The position numbers and the translations under genes were made by a program. Shown piece after piece: positions 21,198 through 31,807 of a stretch of DNA of 36,645 nt. Position 1 is the stretch's first letter. Every line of letters starts with the position of its first letter. The notes beneath the pieces are model-generated. The model did no database searches. It was given only the letters and a program-made list of their open reading frames with translations, and was not told the DNA's origin. The stretch spans positions 1 to 36,645 of the forward strand of contig CAXKVV010000921.1 of assembly GCA_964058805.1 (NCBI GenBank), written 5' to 3'. The stretch comes from Schoenoplectus triqueter (taxonomy: Eukaryota; Streptophyta; Magnoliopsida; Poales; Cyperaceae).

Positions 21198-21620
21198 TAG
21201 GGGTGTCAATGGAGTCGGGTCGGATCACATTATTTTATTATTATTTTTTATCCGATCTGAATCCGGCTCAATTAAATTTGGATCAACTTGATCCATACCC
21301 GACCCGTGTAAAATAATTAATTATTTATTAATTATTTTTATTTAATTTTAAGTAATAAAATATTAATTAATTTATAATTAATCTTAATTAGTATATGATT
21401 AGTGTATATTTAAGATTTAATTAATACTAAATCATAAAATTAATTCAAAAAATATAATTAATCGGGTCGGGTCGGGTTGACCCGAACCCGACCCGATCTG
21501 ATTCGGATCAAAAAAATTGAATCCATATCCGACCCATTTATTTTCGGATCGTATCAGATCGGGTCGAGTTCGGATCGGATCAAGTTAACCCCTCGGATTG
21601 GATCAAGAATTGTCACCCCT
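21198..21620 (+). mobile_element. GGGTC-rich hAT-like MITE, copy 6
   Basis: Left end TAGGGGTGTCAATGG, right end AGAATTGTCACCCCT. Flanks CAAACAGC (21190-21197) and CATGCAGC (21622-21629) match at six of eight positions if the last base of the element is 21621. The interior matches copies 1 and 5, with the core TATAATTAATCTTAATTAGT and AATATAATTAATCGGGTCGG. A 64-codon frame at 21477-21671 crosses the arm and is not a gene. Confidence 0.85.
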
Positions 21621-22166
21621 GCATGCAGCCGATTTCACACAATTAAATTAAGCGTACAATATTTAAACTAAGTGAAAATGGCAAGTCGACAGAATTTTTT
21701 TTTCTGTCTCGATTTCCGACATAATGCATATCCAATTCTTCTTGTGTACATTAATTTGATAACAGGTAGTGTTGTTGCAATTAAAAATAAAATTGTAGAT
21801 TATTATAAAAAAAATTGATTTGTCATCTATAATAATTCATTAATTATAACTTGGCAACTGTCAAATATCCAAATTTGATACATGTACTGTGCAAAACATA
21901 TTTAAGATGCACATCAAAGTTGGATGCATGCTTATCCTAAAGGATGTGTTTCTATATCTATGCAATTTGTAATAATAAACTATTTCAATCTTAATTTAAG
22001 ACAGATGCTTACGCACTTTTCTTTCATGATAATTTGCTTCTTAGTGTCATATCAATGTTACTTCTTTTTCTGAAATAGTCATGATCAATATTACTTTGAA
22101 CATATTTTTTTATTTATTAATTTATTTACACTTATAATCCGAAAAAACAGTAAGCCTTCTTTGCTC

Positions 22167-22174
22167 TATAAAAA
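22167..22174 (+). promoter_or_regulatory. TATA box of peptide gene copy 1, cut off by a MITE
   Basis: TATAAAAA lies in the context GCTCTATAAAAAGGA, matching the TATA box of the intact copy at 30228. A 425-bp MITE starts at 22179, so the start codon is now about 545 nt downstream instead of about 104. The last A residues of the box lie within the proposed 8-bp target duplication. Confidence 0.8.
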
Positions 22175-22178
22175 GGAC

Positions 22179-22603
22179 TAGGGATGTCAATTATTGATCT
22201 GATCCGATATGATCCGAAAATAAATGAATTGGATATGAATTTAATTTTTTTGACCAAAATCGAGTTGGGTCGGGTTTGGGTCAACCCGATCCAACCCGAT
22301 TAATTTTATTTTTTGAAGTAATTTTATGATTTAGTACTAATTAAAGCTTAAATATATATTAATTATACACTAATTAAGATTAATTATAAATTAATTAATA
22401 TTTATTTCTTAAAATTATATAAAAATAATTAATAAATATTTAATTATTTTATACCGGTCGGGTCGGATCGTTCTGTGACCCGTCGGGTCGGATATGGATC
22501 AAGATTTTTTAATCCAAATTTAATCAGATCGAATTCGGATCGGATAAAAAAAATAAAATAATATGACATAACCCAAACTCAACCCGACCCATTGACACCC
22601 CTA
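22179..22603 (-). mobile_element. GGGTC-rich hAT-like MITE, copy 7 (inverted, in promoter)
   Basis: Left end TAGGGATGTCAATTATTGAT, right end CCATTGACACCCCTA. Flanks AAAAGGAC (22171-22178) and AAAAACCC (22604-22611) match at six of eight positions. The interior is the reverse complement of copies 1-3, 5 and 6, and is nearest to copy 4 in layout. It separates the TATA box from the transcribed region of the frameshifted peptide gene. Confidence 0.9.
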
Positions 22604-22711
22604 AAAAACCCAAACTTCAATTGCCCGAACACAGAAATATCATCGTTCATCTTTATTTGCACTTTTAAGAAACACAGTTTCTCATCGTAAAGTATATGTT
22701 GTACCAAACAA

Positions 22712-23043
22712 ATGGCTTGTTTCTCCACTAAGATGAATGCTCAAGCTCTTATAATTTGCATGCTCTCCATGCAGATGATAATATGCGTCTCTAGTGCGAG
22801 AAACCTCGTCCAACAAGCATTGCATTTGCATCAACCACTCAAGGCCTCTTACCGTACTCATCTCCTCCTGCCGTGATTAGCCCTGGACAGGTCCAGTTGT
22901 CTTCGTCCATGACTAGTACTGGAGATGTCCAGGATAGGATGCTAGTTGGGAAATACCCTAACACCTCACCAGGCAACAGCAATCCTATTGGTCACCATGA
23001 GACTTCGCCTCGCGGCACCTCACCTATTAAAAGAGGGGTGTGA
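22712..23043 (+). pseudogene. CEP-like secreted peptide precursor, broken copy 1
   Basis: The ATG at 22712 opens a frame starting MACFSTKMNAQALIICMLSM. This is a hydrophobic signal peptide followed by SSARNL, parallel to SGARNL in the intact copy at 30332. A net one-base deletion near 22844-22850 shifts the frame and a TGA follows at 22874, after 54 codons. In the shifted frame homology resumes through a CEP-like core, YPNTSPGNSNPIGHHE, and runs to a stop at 23041. The tail is longer than in copy 2, with SPIKRGV. The promoter carries a MITE beside the TATA box. The encoded product, if any, would be a truncated secreted peptide without the C-terminal signal motif. A frame at 22946-23134 is a shadow. 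Confidence 0.85.
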
Positions 23044-23569
23044 AAAGAAAAAAAAAAAGGGTTCGGGTCAGAGCGGGTCGGGCGAGTTTGTCGGGTCGGG
23101 TCAGATTCTACCACCTCTAGTAATAACTAATTAATAATTAGTGTATCCATTAATTATTATCCTATCTTGCTTTGGATTTTGGAAGACCTACGTTAGAGAG
23201 ACCATGGGCTGCAGCTGTTGATGCATTTTTTTTCATGTACTATTCTTCAATTGTGTTGTAAAAATAATTTATGTAATAGTTTATCATGATTGAATGAATT
23301 CCTATTTAATGTAGAGTTATTGGCAGTTTTACTCATATGATTTGAAATGCGCTCACCATGTCATTCAAAAAAATGAAAATAAGAAAGGTTAAAATGCTGT
23401 CCAAAGATAGATTCGATTAATATTCATCTTAGAAATGACTTTATTTTACGAAACAGAAAAGTTAAGGACATGTAGAAATGTAGTCAAAATAAGAGAAATA
23501 CGGAGTCATGAAAGCAAAAGGCTCAAAATGGGCCGGACCAGTTGGATTTTAAAACAGCAAGAAATTTGG

Positions 23570-24945
23570 ATTACACACAATAACGTTCTTACATATTTAC
23601 ATATGAGAGCCCCACTTTACTGAATCCAAAGAATTGGAAATTTGGAATATAAAAATAGCTGGCTTAATTTGAGCTCAATAAAGATAATAGTAGATCTAAA
23701 TAAATAGTACCGTTTTCATGTAGATTTAAATTTTGGAAATGTCTGTTTTAAATCCTGAGTTATTGTGTTTGATTTAATAGCCCCTCAATTTTTTTTTATC
23801 AACATCTCTTAAATATTTAATTTGTTTCAATCAAACTATTTGTACCATTAACATTAGTGCTAATGCTAGTCCCTGTTTAAATCATCTTCTCATCTTTAAT
23901 TCTTTCCTAACAATGATTGTCAGACTCCCCAGTAAAATACTCTTGTAAATAATCTTTCGTATATTGATGAAAATTCAGTAGGGGGTGTAGACGGGGGATC
24001 AATGTTTTTCTTTATCAAAATTTAAATCCAACCTGACAAATAATTATTTACTTAAACGAATTGGCATTTTGAGTAAGCAACCTATTGTTTGTTAACATTA
24101 AATAATAAATACTTTAGTAATGACATTCGATAAAAAAATATTAAAATATTAATAATTGCATACTAAGTATGAATAATGAATTTAAAAAATCAATATTTGT
24201 TATGCTTTACAAAAAAAAAAGATCTCTACTCCATATTAAGTATCAAAGTGCTCTGATACTACAACAGTCTAGATTTTTTGTTAAATTTTCAGAGGTAATA
24301 TCAACCATCATATTGTGCTATTTTTCAAGTAACATTACTATATATGTATGTTCATTTATATTGAAGTTATTTTTTTCTCAATTTTGGTTGTTGCATGAAA
24401 TACTACATAATAAAAAAGTATAATTACTCTAATTTATTTTCTTAAATTCATCTCAATATGAATATCAACTTTCTTTAAATTCTCAATATCAACTTTCCTC
24501 TCAATTCTGTATTTATTTTATATTATTTTTGTATTCATAATTATAATTTATATTAATTACTAAATTATTTTTATTTTTTATATTCTCATGAAAATATGAA
24601 ATTTTACATTTTTAAAAAAAAACCTCACCCATAACAACATACATGCAAGATACTAATAAGTAATAATTAATATTAAATAGAAAGTGATATATAACATTAA
24701 AAAAATATAACAAAACTATTCGATAAAATTACAATGTAAACTAAAATTTTAACTCTTAAATTGATTATTTCATTGGTTATCAATAAATTTTATATATAAT
24801 ATTTAAAAAAATATATATGCAGTTGGGTTCGAAGTTAGACAAACTTTTAAAAATAAATTCATAGCCCAATCTAATATAATAGATTAGTTAAAATCATAAT
24901 TTATATCTAATCTGATAACATCTCAATCCTCTAAAGATATCGTTT
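23570..24945. other. AT-rich intergenic stretch, nothing recognised
   Basis: Past the right edge of duplication copy 1 there is no sustained coding frame. The 84-codon frame at 24169-24423 has the Ile, Leu, Phe and Lys bias of chance frames in AT-rich DNA. No transposon ends were identified. Confidence 0.4.
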
Positions 24946-24949
24946 AATG

Positions 24950-25318
24950 TGGTGTCCCTCATGATTTTCCTCCTCTCCTCTGTGTCGAATTGGTCCCTTT
25001 TGCTTTAATTCCCTCTCCCATTCCTTTTTCCGTGGGAGCCCTCTCCTCTCCTTCCCCCAAAACCACTCCATTTCCCCTTACTCTCTCTCGCTACCGAGTT
25101 CTCCTTCTCCTTTCTTCTCCTCTCCGTAACATATCCCCTTCCCGGGTCTCTCTCTCACTCGTAAATTATTCTCCTCTATCACATTTCCTTCCACTGGAGC
25201 TCCACTTGCACCCTCGTCCCAGCGCGCAAAAGGAAGCTACCCTCTCTCATTCGTGCGACTAAGGAAGGCTCGAAGGAGGAGGCTTTGCCTAATGGCAAGA
25301 GTCTGTCCTCGCCATAGC
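24950..25318 (+). other. Pyrimidine-rich patch (leader-like) next to a hAT element
   Basis: Very CT-rich sequence with many CTCTCC and CTTCCC blocks and a 90-codon frame at 24990-25262 that is Ser/Pro/Leu-rich. It resembles a plant 5' leader or an LTR leader rather than a protein-coding exon. GC content drops abruptly at 25319, where the hAT terminus begins. Confidence 0.35.
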
Positions 25319-26240
25319 CATTGACGGATCCAAAATTTCATTCAGGGTAGACACAATTATAATAAAAATTAAAAAATATGAAATTCTTCTAAATTATTGA
25401 ATACCACTAAAAAGTAAATATAGATAAATTATAGTTCACACAAATAAAATAAAATTAAGATGTCGACAGTAAATCAAGTCGGCCTTGTCGAGTCTTCATA
25501 TTTTGAAAATTTTACATAATTCTTTCATTATCAACATCCTTGAATAAATCTCTCTCAATATAAGTAATCAAATAATCATTCAACCATTGATCCTCCATTA
25601 TATTTCTTGATGCTTCTTTCACCACATTTAATGCCAATGTCAGTAATCTATAAACTAAATGATAAAGAAGGTATTTTTTTTTTCTTTTCCACGAGCTTTT
25701 GAGAAAGTTCATCCATTTCCTTTACCTCCAAAAAATCACTATTACTCTACATATCCAAACGGTAATTCTCCAATTGATTTTCGAGAATATAAAGCTCACA
25801 TTCGCTAAAATTCAAAGGATAAAATTTGGCAAGTTTAAGCAGCTTGTCAATGTTAAATGCAGAAAAAATTATTCGGGTCTAAACATGACATACACATAAG
25901 AAGTTCGGTAGTTATTTCCATGAATCTTCCATTAAATTCTTGCAATTGCATATCAATACCCGTGTAAAATATATCAACGTGATAGTAGTGTAAATTAGTC
26001 ACATATGTTCTTACCCGTCGTGTACAATGACACACACCCTCCATGTTTAGAATTTCAATATCGTGCTTCTCACAAAATGCACAAACTTCTTAAAATAATA
26101 ATGTCCATCCACTATCTCTCAACTTTTACAATTGAAATTTAGCAATCCCCACCAAACACATATCATTCCCCACATCTTGACTTTTACGTTGCAAGGCTTG
26201 TGACAAATCTTGACTTTTACGTTGCAAAAGTTTGGTATAT
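25319..26240 (-). mobile_element. Decayed hAT transposon, 3' part
   Basis: The terminus CATTGACGGATCCAAAATTT at 25319 matches the hAT MITE end CAGTGGCGGATCTAGAATTT at 14451. Inside, on the minus strand, is transposase sequence running toward this end, so 25319 is the 3' end of the element. No matching 5' terminus was found past 26240, where LTR-like sequence begins, so the element is truncated. Confidence 0.7.
25445..26215 (-). pseudogene. hAT transposase C-terminal half (dimerisation region)
   Basis: Minus-strand translation in several frames gives, in order, QALQRKSQD near 26210, LRDSGW near 26120, CEKHDIEILNM near 26060, TNLHYYHVDIFYTGIDMQLQ and FNGRFMEITTELLMCMSCLD (25853-26044), LLKLAKFYP, then HLVYRLLTLAL and EDQWLNDYLITYIERDLF (25512-25712), and finally NFQNMKTRQG. 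This is the layout of the plant hAT (TTF-finger/DUF4371 type) transposase, ending in the dimerisation domain. At least three in-frame stops, a frameshift near 25860 and loss of the segment normally between LALxLPVAT and KNRLRN show that it is dead. A local 18-bp duplication (CAACGTAAAAGTCAAGAT type) lies near 26180-26225. Zinc-finger and N-terminal parts are missing. Confidence 0.8.
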
Positions 26241-26244
26241 CCTA

Positions 26245-28255
26245 ACCTAATCAGACCAAGCGTAAATATGATACTCGTAAATTTAATTAATTGTTGACTT
26301 CATAGGTTCTTAAAAATATCTCAATGAGCCGATAATCGAGTGCACTCAGGACGTGAAGGCTGACGAGATCATGAGCCCCGTCAGAGACCTAATAACATGG
26401 CACTATCGTTATTGATGTGCTATTCAGGTGCAGATTGCACTGAGATTTTAATTTCTTTAGATATGACTTTATTTGCATTTCATAATATTATAATTGTTCG
26501 AATTTATTTCATATGCATTTCACATAGCATTTCATTTGTATGTTATTAGTTTAATTATCTTTAAACATTAGATTGAATATGATAGATTATCTTATGCAGA
26601 AAAATTATTAGACAATTAGTAAATATTTATAAAGATCAATTAATATTTTTAATAATATTTAGAATATAATATCATGGATTAACCATTAATTTTATGTTTA
26701 TACAGTATTAAGAGTATTTACTAAATATTTATTAGCACAATTAGTTTTGGAAAATATAATATTAATTAAAATATTATATGTTATATATAATAGGATTAAC
26801 ATCTTAATTAACACATTTGATTAATATAAATTAGCATTGAGAATTTAGAAATAAAATTATAAATAATAAATATTATAATAATTTATATTTATATTATAAG
26901 TTATTAAATTAATAGCATTTAGAAATGATAGTAAAATAAATAGATAAATTAAAAGTGCTTAATTACACAATGATATGGGTTGAGTGATGTCGGGCCAGAT
27001 TGGTTTAAGCTGAGCTATCTTCGAGTGTATGATAGAAATTATGTCACACCCGACTATATGACAGTGGTTGTTTTCTATCATCGTCTTTAAGAAATCTCGT
27101 CTATTTAATAGGTCACCAATGTCATCACTTGATGGTCTTGGAGTCAAGTGTTTACTATTTTTCTATCTCTGTCCATTTCTTTTGTATATATACTTCACTT
27201 TTTGTGAGCAGTAGCTTTTTGCTTGATTGTATTATGAGGTGTGCTATTCTTTCGTGATCAAGGAGCTACATCAGTTAATCATGCTAACATCTTCGTTAAT
27301 TTTTAGTACCGGATGGCAAGCTGAGTACTGCTCATGAGGTGTCCTGAATTTAATACTTGCACACGGTAGTCTCTATTTTTCCAGATTGTTAGGCATGTAG
27401 CAAGTCGAGCTGTTATTATATTTTTATTTATTATTATAATATTGATAAGAGAGCGAACATGATCAAATAAAAACTTATTTTCTAAAAATAACGACAACAC
27501 GGCTCTGCCTTATCTTTGTTTAAAACCAAATTAGCATGGTACCGCAGCTTCGCCCTATCATAGTTGATTTTTATCTAAAACTCCAGATATCATTGAGTCT
27601 TATGTATGCGTGCTATGGGGATTATCTCTCATATTTATATTATTATGATATTTTAGATATATTTTATTTCATTGATAATAATTATCATGATATTCATGTA
27701 GTACATATTTATAAAGTTTTTTGCATTCACTTTACACAACACTTATGAATAAATAATTAACTTAGTAGTGTTAAATAAATATTATATATTTATATATTAT
27801 TATATCTCTTATAAATTGAATTTAATTGGTTCTAAGTCTAAATTCAGAGATATTCAATATCTCGGTGTTGGACCTAAAATCGCACTAACTTGTCACTCAT
27901 GTTCCACGGTGGTTATGAGGTTCAGATATGGATCTAGATGACATACTGTGAGCGTTGTCATTAGGAGGTGTCCATGATTTCACTGCTAATTTTATTCCAT
28001 TATTATTTCTTTTGAGTTGTTATTAGATAGTTATATATGATTATTGGTTTCCCTCACAGTACCATCTCGATTTGTATTATTATTATTTTACTTCCGCACA
28101 AACTCTAATTTTTTATTATTTATTATAATATATATAAATGAAATTTTATTATTTTATTGTGATAAATGAATGATTTATATATTTTTGAGCTTTACGTGTA
28201 TATGTGTCTTTGTATGTACGTGATGACTATCATCTTTGAACATTATTCTTTTGAT
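26245..28255. other. LTR-retrotransposon-like remnant, no coding domain
   Basis: About 2 kb with no gene. The patch 27240-27420 (GGATGGCAAGCTGAGTACTG, CTCATGAGGTGTCCTGAATT, CTTGCACACGGTAGTCTC) has the mixed composition of plant LTR leader regions rather than AT-rich spacer. TGTCACACC occurs at 27042 and GGTGTGACA at 28260-28268, but the flanks do not form a clean 5-bp duplication. The small frames on either strand (27303-27500, 27536-27748) show no domain. It separates the two duplication copies. Confidence 0.4.
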
Positions 28256-30227
28256 TTGAGGTGTGACATGATATATACAATAAGCAAACATAAATTCATG
28301 ACCTATTTTACTTATGTAATCATGCATGCACTCTCAATTTAATTTTAATATAGGCTATTTTGGTATATTGTAGTGTAGTCTTTGGATATTGCATTTGATT
28401 GATGCCTGAGTTTGATATTTTTCATGCTGGGAACGTTTCTGTTTTGTTTCAGTTACACAGGTGTCCACTGTTATTAAAAAAAATTACGCTTCTAAAAGTG
28501 TTAATTTATGCGCGATGATATAGTATATTATTTACATCCTACGATTCTAGAAATAAAAATTCTAAAAATTATATATTTATTTATTGAACAAAATATCCAA
28601 CTTGAAATTTCATATAAACATTGAACAATTTACATACTAAGTATAACAACTAGTTATAAAATTTGAAGACATGCATGATCTGTCTAAAAAGACTTATTAT
28701 GTTACATGAGGTTCACATCTATAATTCTTTTAGTCTTTCTAATAATCTGCACGTTAAGTTATTACTATCTATACTATCTACTTCAATAATTATATTATAT
28801 TTGTAAGTTAAGTTTTGTTTCTACTATATTTATAACACAATATATAAAATAAAATTAAGTACTGATGTATGGAGATTGGAGAAGCATATAAAAAATAATA
28901 TATGCTGAGGTTTATAGGAACTTTATTTTTCTTTTAAAAAAAAATACTGATGCGAGGAGAGAAGGGAAAAACTTCAATTTTAAGGCTCCAATTAAATGAG
29001 TTATGAACTAGGGGATCAATTAGACAATCAAGATGCAGGATCTATGTACCCTTTTCTTAATATTTAAGCAGTATTCTTAGTACTTCTTTAATTAATTAAA
29101 CTTTTAAATATTGTAGTTTCAGTGAACAAATATTCAATGTTGCATGACAAACATTGTTAAATGTCAAGTGGTGGGGTCGATTCATTTGAAGTGCAAGAAG
29201 CCTTATTCCAATATTCTTCCCATAATCTAATTTGCATGCCGTTAATTAAGGCAATTATAGTAAGTTAATCTGGATAACTCCGACGAGATGGCTATTCCTG
29301 GAAAAGGCTTTTCATCTTTTTATCATTTCGCTTAAATGTTTGTCGGTTTTTCTTTTTCTCTTTTTCTTCGTCATTTTTTTTATATTTTGAAATTATTCTG
29401 TCATCATTGAAGCGCAAAAGAATATCATCATTTGTAGACTAATATTTAATAACTCTCCCTCTAAATAATTCTCAACTATTTTGTATTGAGGTAATTAATA
29501 TATACATAACTGTGCACTGAGTGGTTAAGTGCGTCTTTTTTTTTTCTTTTTGAACATTCAAGCCCTTGGACTCCAAACTATCAAGGTGCTGTATGGATAT
29601 ATCATATGACAGCTATAATAATTATGTCTTAATTAATTGTTGAAACATGAAATAGCATTCTCCGAGTTAACTTAAAATTTGAATTTATCTGTAGTTAAAT
29701 CCGAGCTGTAATTTTTGGATCTCGGAGCGATCATAACGGTCAATGTTTTAAGTTTGCAAAGCTCCATTAAAACTGAAGACGAGCACTAACTCAAACTGCA
29801 AAGGATGTGAATTTGTATGGATAATGCATTATACATTCTTATACTCTAGACAAGTATGAATCAATAAAATACTATACGTGTATATTTCAATATGTATGAA
29901 GAGTTTATGGAGATATTTAAGACGATCTTGAAAGGAACTTAACAATTACCTTAAAAGTTAATTTTCGGCATGTAATAGGAAAAATGCTCATTTCTAACGG
30001 ATGTGTGTTCTGTAGCCATGCAATTAATTTGTAATAATTAATAAAGTTTAACAGATGCTTACACACTTTTAGTTTCTTTATACGTAGCAGATAATTTGCT
30101 TCTTGATGTCGTATCAATGTACTTTTTTTTAAGTCCTATCAATATTACTTTGAACATAAAAATTTCTTTTCATTTATTCATTTTTTTTTTGCACTTACAA
30201 CGCCAACAACAGTAAACCTTCTTCCTC

Positions 30228-30235
30228 TATAAAAA
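30228..30235 (+). promoter_or_regulatory. TATA box of the intact CEP-like gene
   Basis: TATAAAAA in the context CCTCTATAAAAAGGAGCC, 104 nt before the ATG at 30332. A plant TATA box normally lies about 30 nt before the start site, which gives a leader of roughly 70 nt. The region is conserved in copy 1. Confidence 0.85.
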
Positions 30236-30331
30236 GGAGCCAAAATTCAAGTGAGTAAGTGACCGGACAGAAAAGAGAGATAAGTTTCTCATTTGTGAAG
30301 TATATATATTTTGTACCAAACTACAAACTAA

Positions 30332-30640
30332 ATGGCTTGTTTCTCCATGAAAATCATTGTTCAAGCTCTTATAATTGGCATTCTCTCCACGCAGATGATA
30401 ATATGCGTCTCTGGTGCTAGAAATCTCCAGGGAGCATTGCATCAACCACTCAAGGCCTCTGCATCATACTCATCTCCTCCTTTCATGATGAGTCCTGGGC
30501 ATGTCCAGTTGTCTTCTTCCATGCATAGTACTGGAGATTTCCAGGATACTTTGCCACTAGAGAAATACCCTGACACCTCTCCAGGCAACAGTCATCCTAT
30601 TGGCCACAATGAGACTTCGCCTGACGGTACCTTACCTTAA
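30332..30640 (+). CDS. CEP-like secreted signalling peptide precursor (intact)
   Basis: A 102-residue single-exon frame. Residues 1-29 form a signal peptide (MACFSMKIIVQALIIGILST, then a hydrophobic run to CVSGA), with likely cleavage before RNL. A variable Ser-rich middle with little order follows. Near the C-terminus residues 78-92 read KYPDTSPGNSHPIGH. This aligns over 15 positions with the known CEP consensus, roughly DFRPTNPGNSPGVGH: the T, PGNS and GH positions are kept, the aromatic is Tyr, and HP replaces PG. Ten residues (NETSPDGTLP) follow, including a second TSP. CEPs are hydroxylated, cleaved and secreted peptides sensed by leucine-rich-repeat receptor kinases, with roles in nitrogen demand and root growth. 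A PIP/PIP-like assignment is the main alternative, as it shares the S-G-P...GH theme. The paralogue at 22712 conserves signal peptide and core, which supports a real protein under past selection. The start is chosen because it opens the signal peptide and is shared by both copies. The frame 30227-30445 on the other strand is a shadow. Confidence 0.75.
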   Translation: MACFSMKIIVQALIIGILSTQMIICVSGARNLQGALHQPLKASASYSSPPFMMSPGHVQLSSSMHSTGDFQDTLPLEKYPDTSPGNSHPIGHNETSPDGTLP

Positions 30641-31399
30641 AAAAAATGAAAGAAAAAGATATAATATAAAGAATAAAATTAATCTATGTTAAGTATGTTT
30701 GCAGAGAGTTGATTTTTATGTGTAGTAAATAGCAATAGTAACTAATAAGGGACGTATTTATTATCCATGCTTTGGATTTTAGAAGAACTATCCTAGAGAT
30801 TGGGCTGCAGCTATGATGCATTTTTCTTTTCATGTAATATTCTTAAATTGTGGCTTTCTTTTGTCTAGTTTCCTGACACTCTGTGTTGTATGTATAATTT
30901 ATGTAATAATTTATCAAGATTGAATGAATTCCTATTAATGTATAGTTTATGTATAATTTGGAATGCTGTCAAATGTTATATTCTGTAAATATCCATTTTA
31001 GATTGGATTTTACAGAAAAAAGTCAGGCTATGTAGTAATAATAAGAGAGGGAAAAAAGTCTTATAAATATCAATTCAATACCGGCGAATTTGGATCGGCT
31101 GCCATATTTTTTTGTATCTATGGTGAACGAACTCTATTAAATCTGAACCGTTTAAATTTCATCACACCATTTAAAAGTCATATCAATTTGCTACTATAGT
31201 TTTTTTTTTATGACAGCGGATCCCAATACTGACACCTCAGAGTCCATGAAAGAAAAAGGCTCAAACTGGGCCGGACGTTGGATTGCAAAACAACAAGCTT
31301 ATTTTTTTTTTCCGACGAGATGATACAGACGAACAAATAGGATAATGATAAACGTATTATATATTTGCGTAAATACTAATATGAATAAGTATTTTTATC

Positions 31400-31660
31400 T
31401 GAATGTGCTAAGTGTTGATACATATTAAACACGTATAAATACGAATATATTTAACATGATATGTTCGATGTATCACGTGTCTTAGATGTGTGTATTTATG
31501 TTTTTAAATTTTTGATACGTTTAAACACGTACGTTCAAACACATGAATACATGTTGATACGACAAGTTCCGTATTAAACTCGTCACGTATTCGCATGTGA
31601 CACGCACGTGACACGCATGACACGCACGTGACACGCATGATACGCACATTTATCAATATC
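31400..31660. repeat. ACACGT-rich repeats with a 20-bp tandem (CACGTG core)
   Basis: The region contains many ACACGT and CATGTG variants. At about 31600-31645 a unit CACGCACGTGACACGCATGA is repeated twice in tandem, each with a GCACGTGAC core that matches the plant G-box. Related degenerate sequence occurs around 14905-14980. It ends about 150 bp before the start codon of the hydrolase gene, so it lies in the likely promoter. It makes a chance 77-codon minus-strand frame. Confidence 0.75.
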
Positions 31661-31807
31661 CTATCAACAAATAGTAACTTTTCTCCGAGTAATATTTCAA
31701 TTTTCAAGGACTTCAGTGGCATATATGCAAAAATCACAGAAAAAATAAAATAGCATTAGCCAGACCTCTCGCCTTCTATCCGCTTGTACGGCTCTCTCGC
31801 GCTAAAC

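Larger units (their letters stand above)
18005..23565 (+). repeat. Segmental duplication, copy 1 (with four TE insertions)
   Basis: This segment aligns in order with 28255-31295. Shared landmarks include CAATCATGCATGC (18077 region versus 28320), ATGAGGTTCACATCTA, GAGTTATGAACTAG, ATTATAGTAAGTTAA followed by CTGGA, the CTCTATAAAAAGGA promoter, the peptide gene, TGAATGAATTCCTATT in its 3' part, and GGGCCGGAC near the end. Removing the two MITEs, the CACTA and the third MITE leaves about 3.1 kb, close to the 3.0 kb of copy 2. Divergence is considerable, so the duplication is not recent. Confidence 0.85.
28255..31295 (+). repeat. Segmental duplication, copy 2 (uninterrupted)
   Basis: Partner of 18005-23565 in the same orientation about 8-10 kb away. 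It keeps the full order of landmarks, including TATA box, peptide gene, 3' region with GAATGAATTCCTATTAATGT and the terminal GGCTCAAACTGGGCCGGAC. It has none of the MITE or CACTA insertions of copy 1, so those insertions came later and this copy shows the ancestral layout. Confidence 0.85.

Noticed and set aside
22946..23134. A 62-codon frame starting MGNTLTPHQ as a separate gene
   Set aside because: It is an out-of-frame reading of the 3' half of the broken peptide gene.
27042..28268. A 1227-bp solo LTR bounded by TGTCACACC and GGTGTGACA
   Set aside because: The flanking pentamers do not match, and GTGTGACA also occurs at the matching place in duplication copy 1, so the right end is probably duplicated host sequence.
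31504..31737. Minus-strand 77-codon Cys/Arg-rich frame
   Set aside because: Its CVSCVSRACHMR-type sequence is a direct product of the tandem ACACGT repeats.
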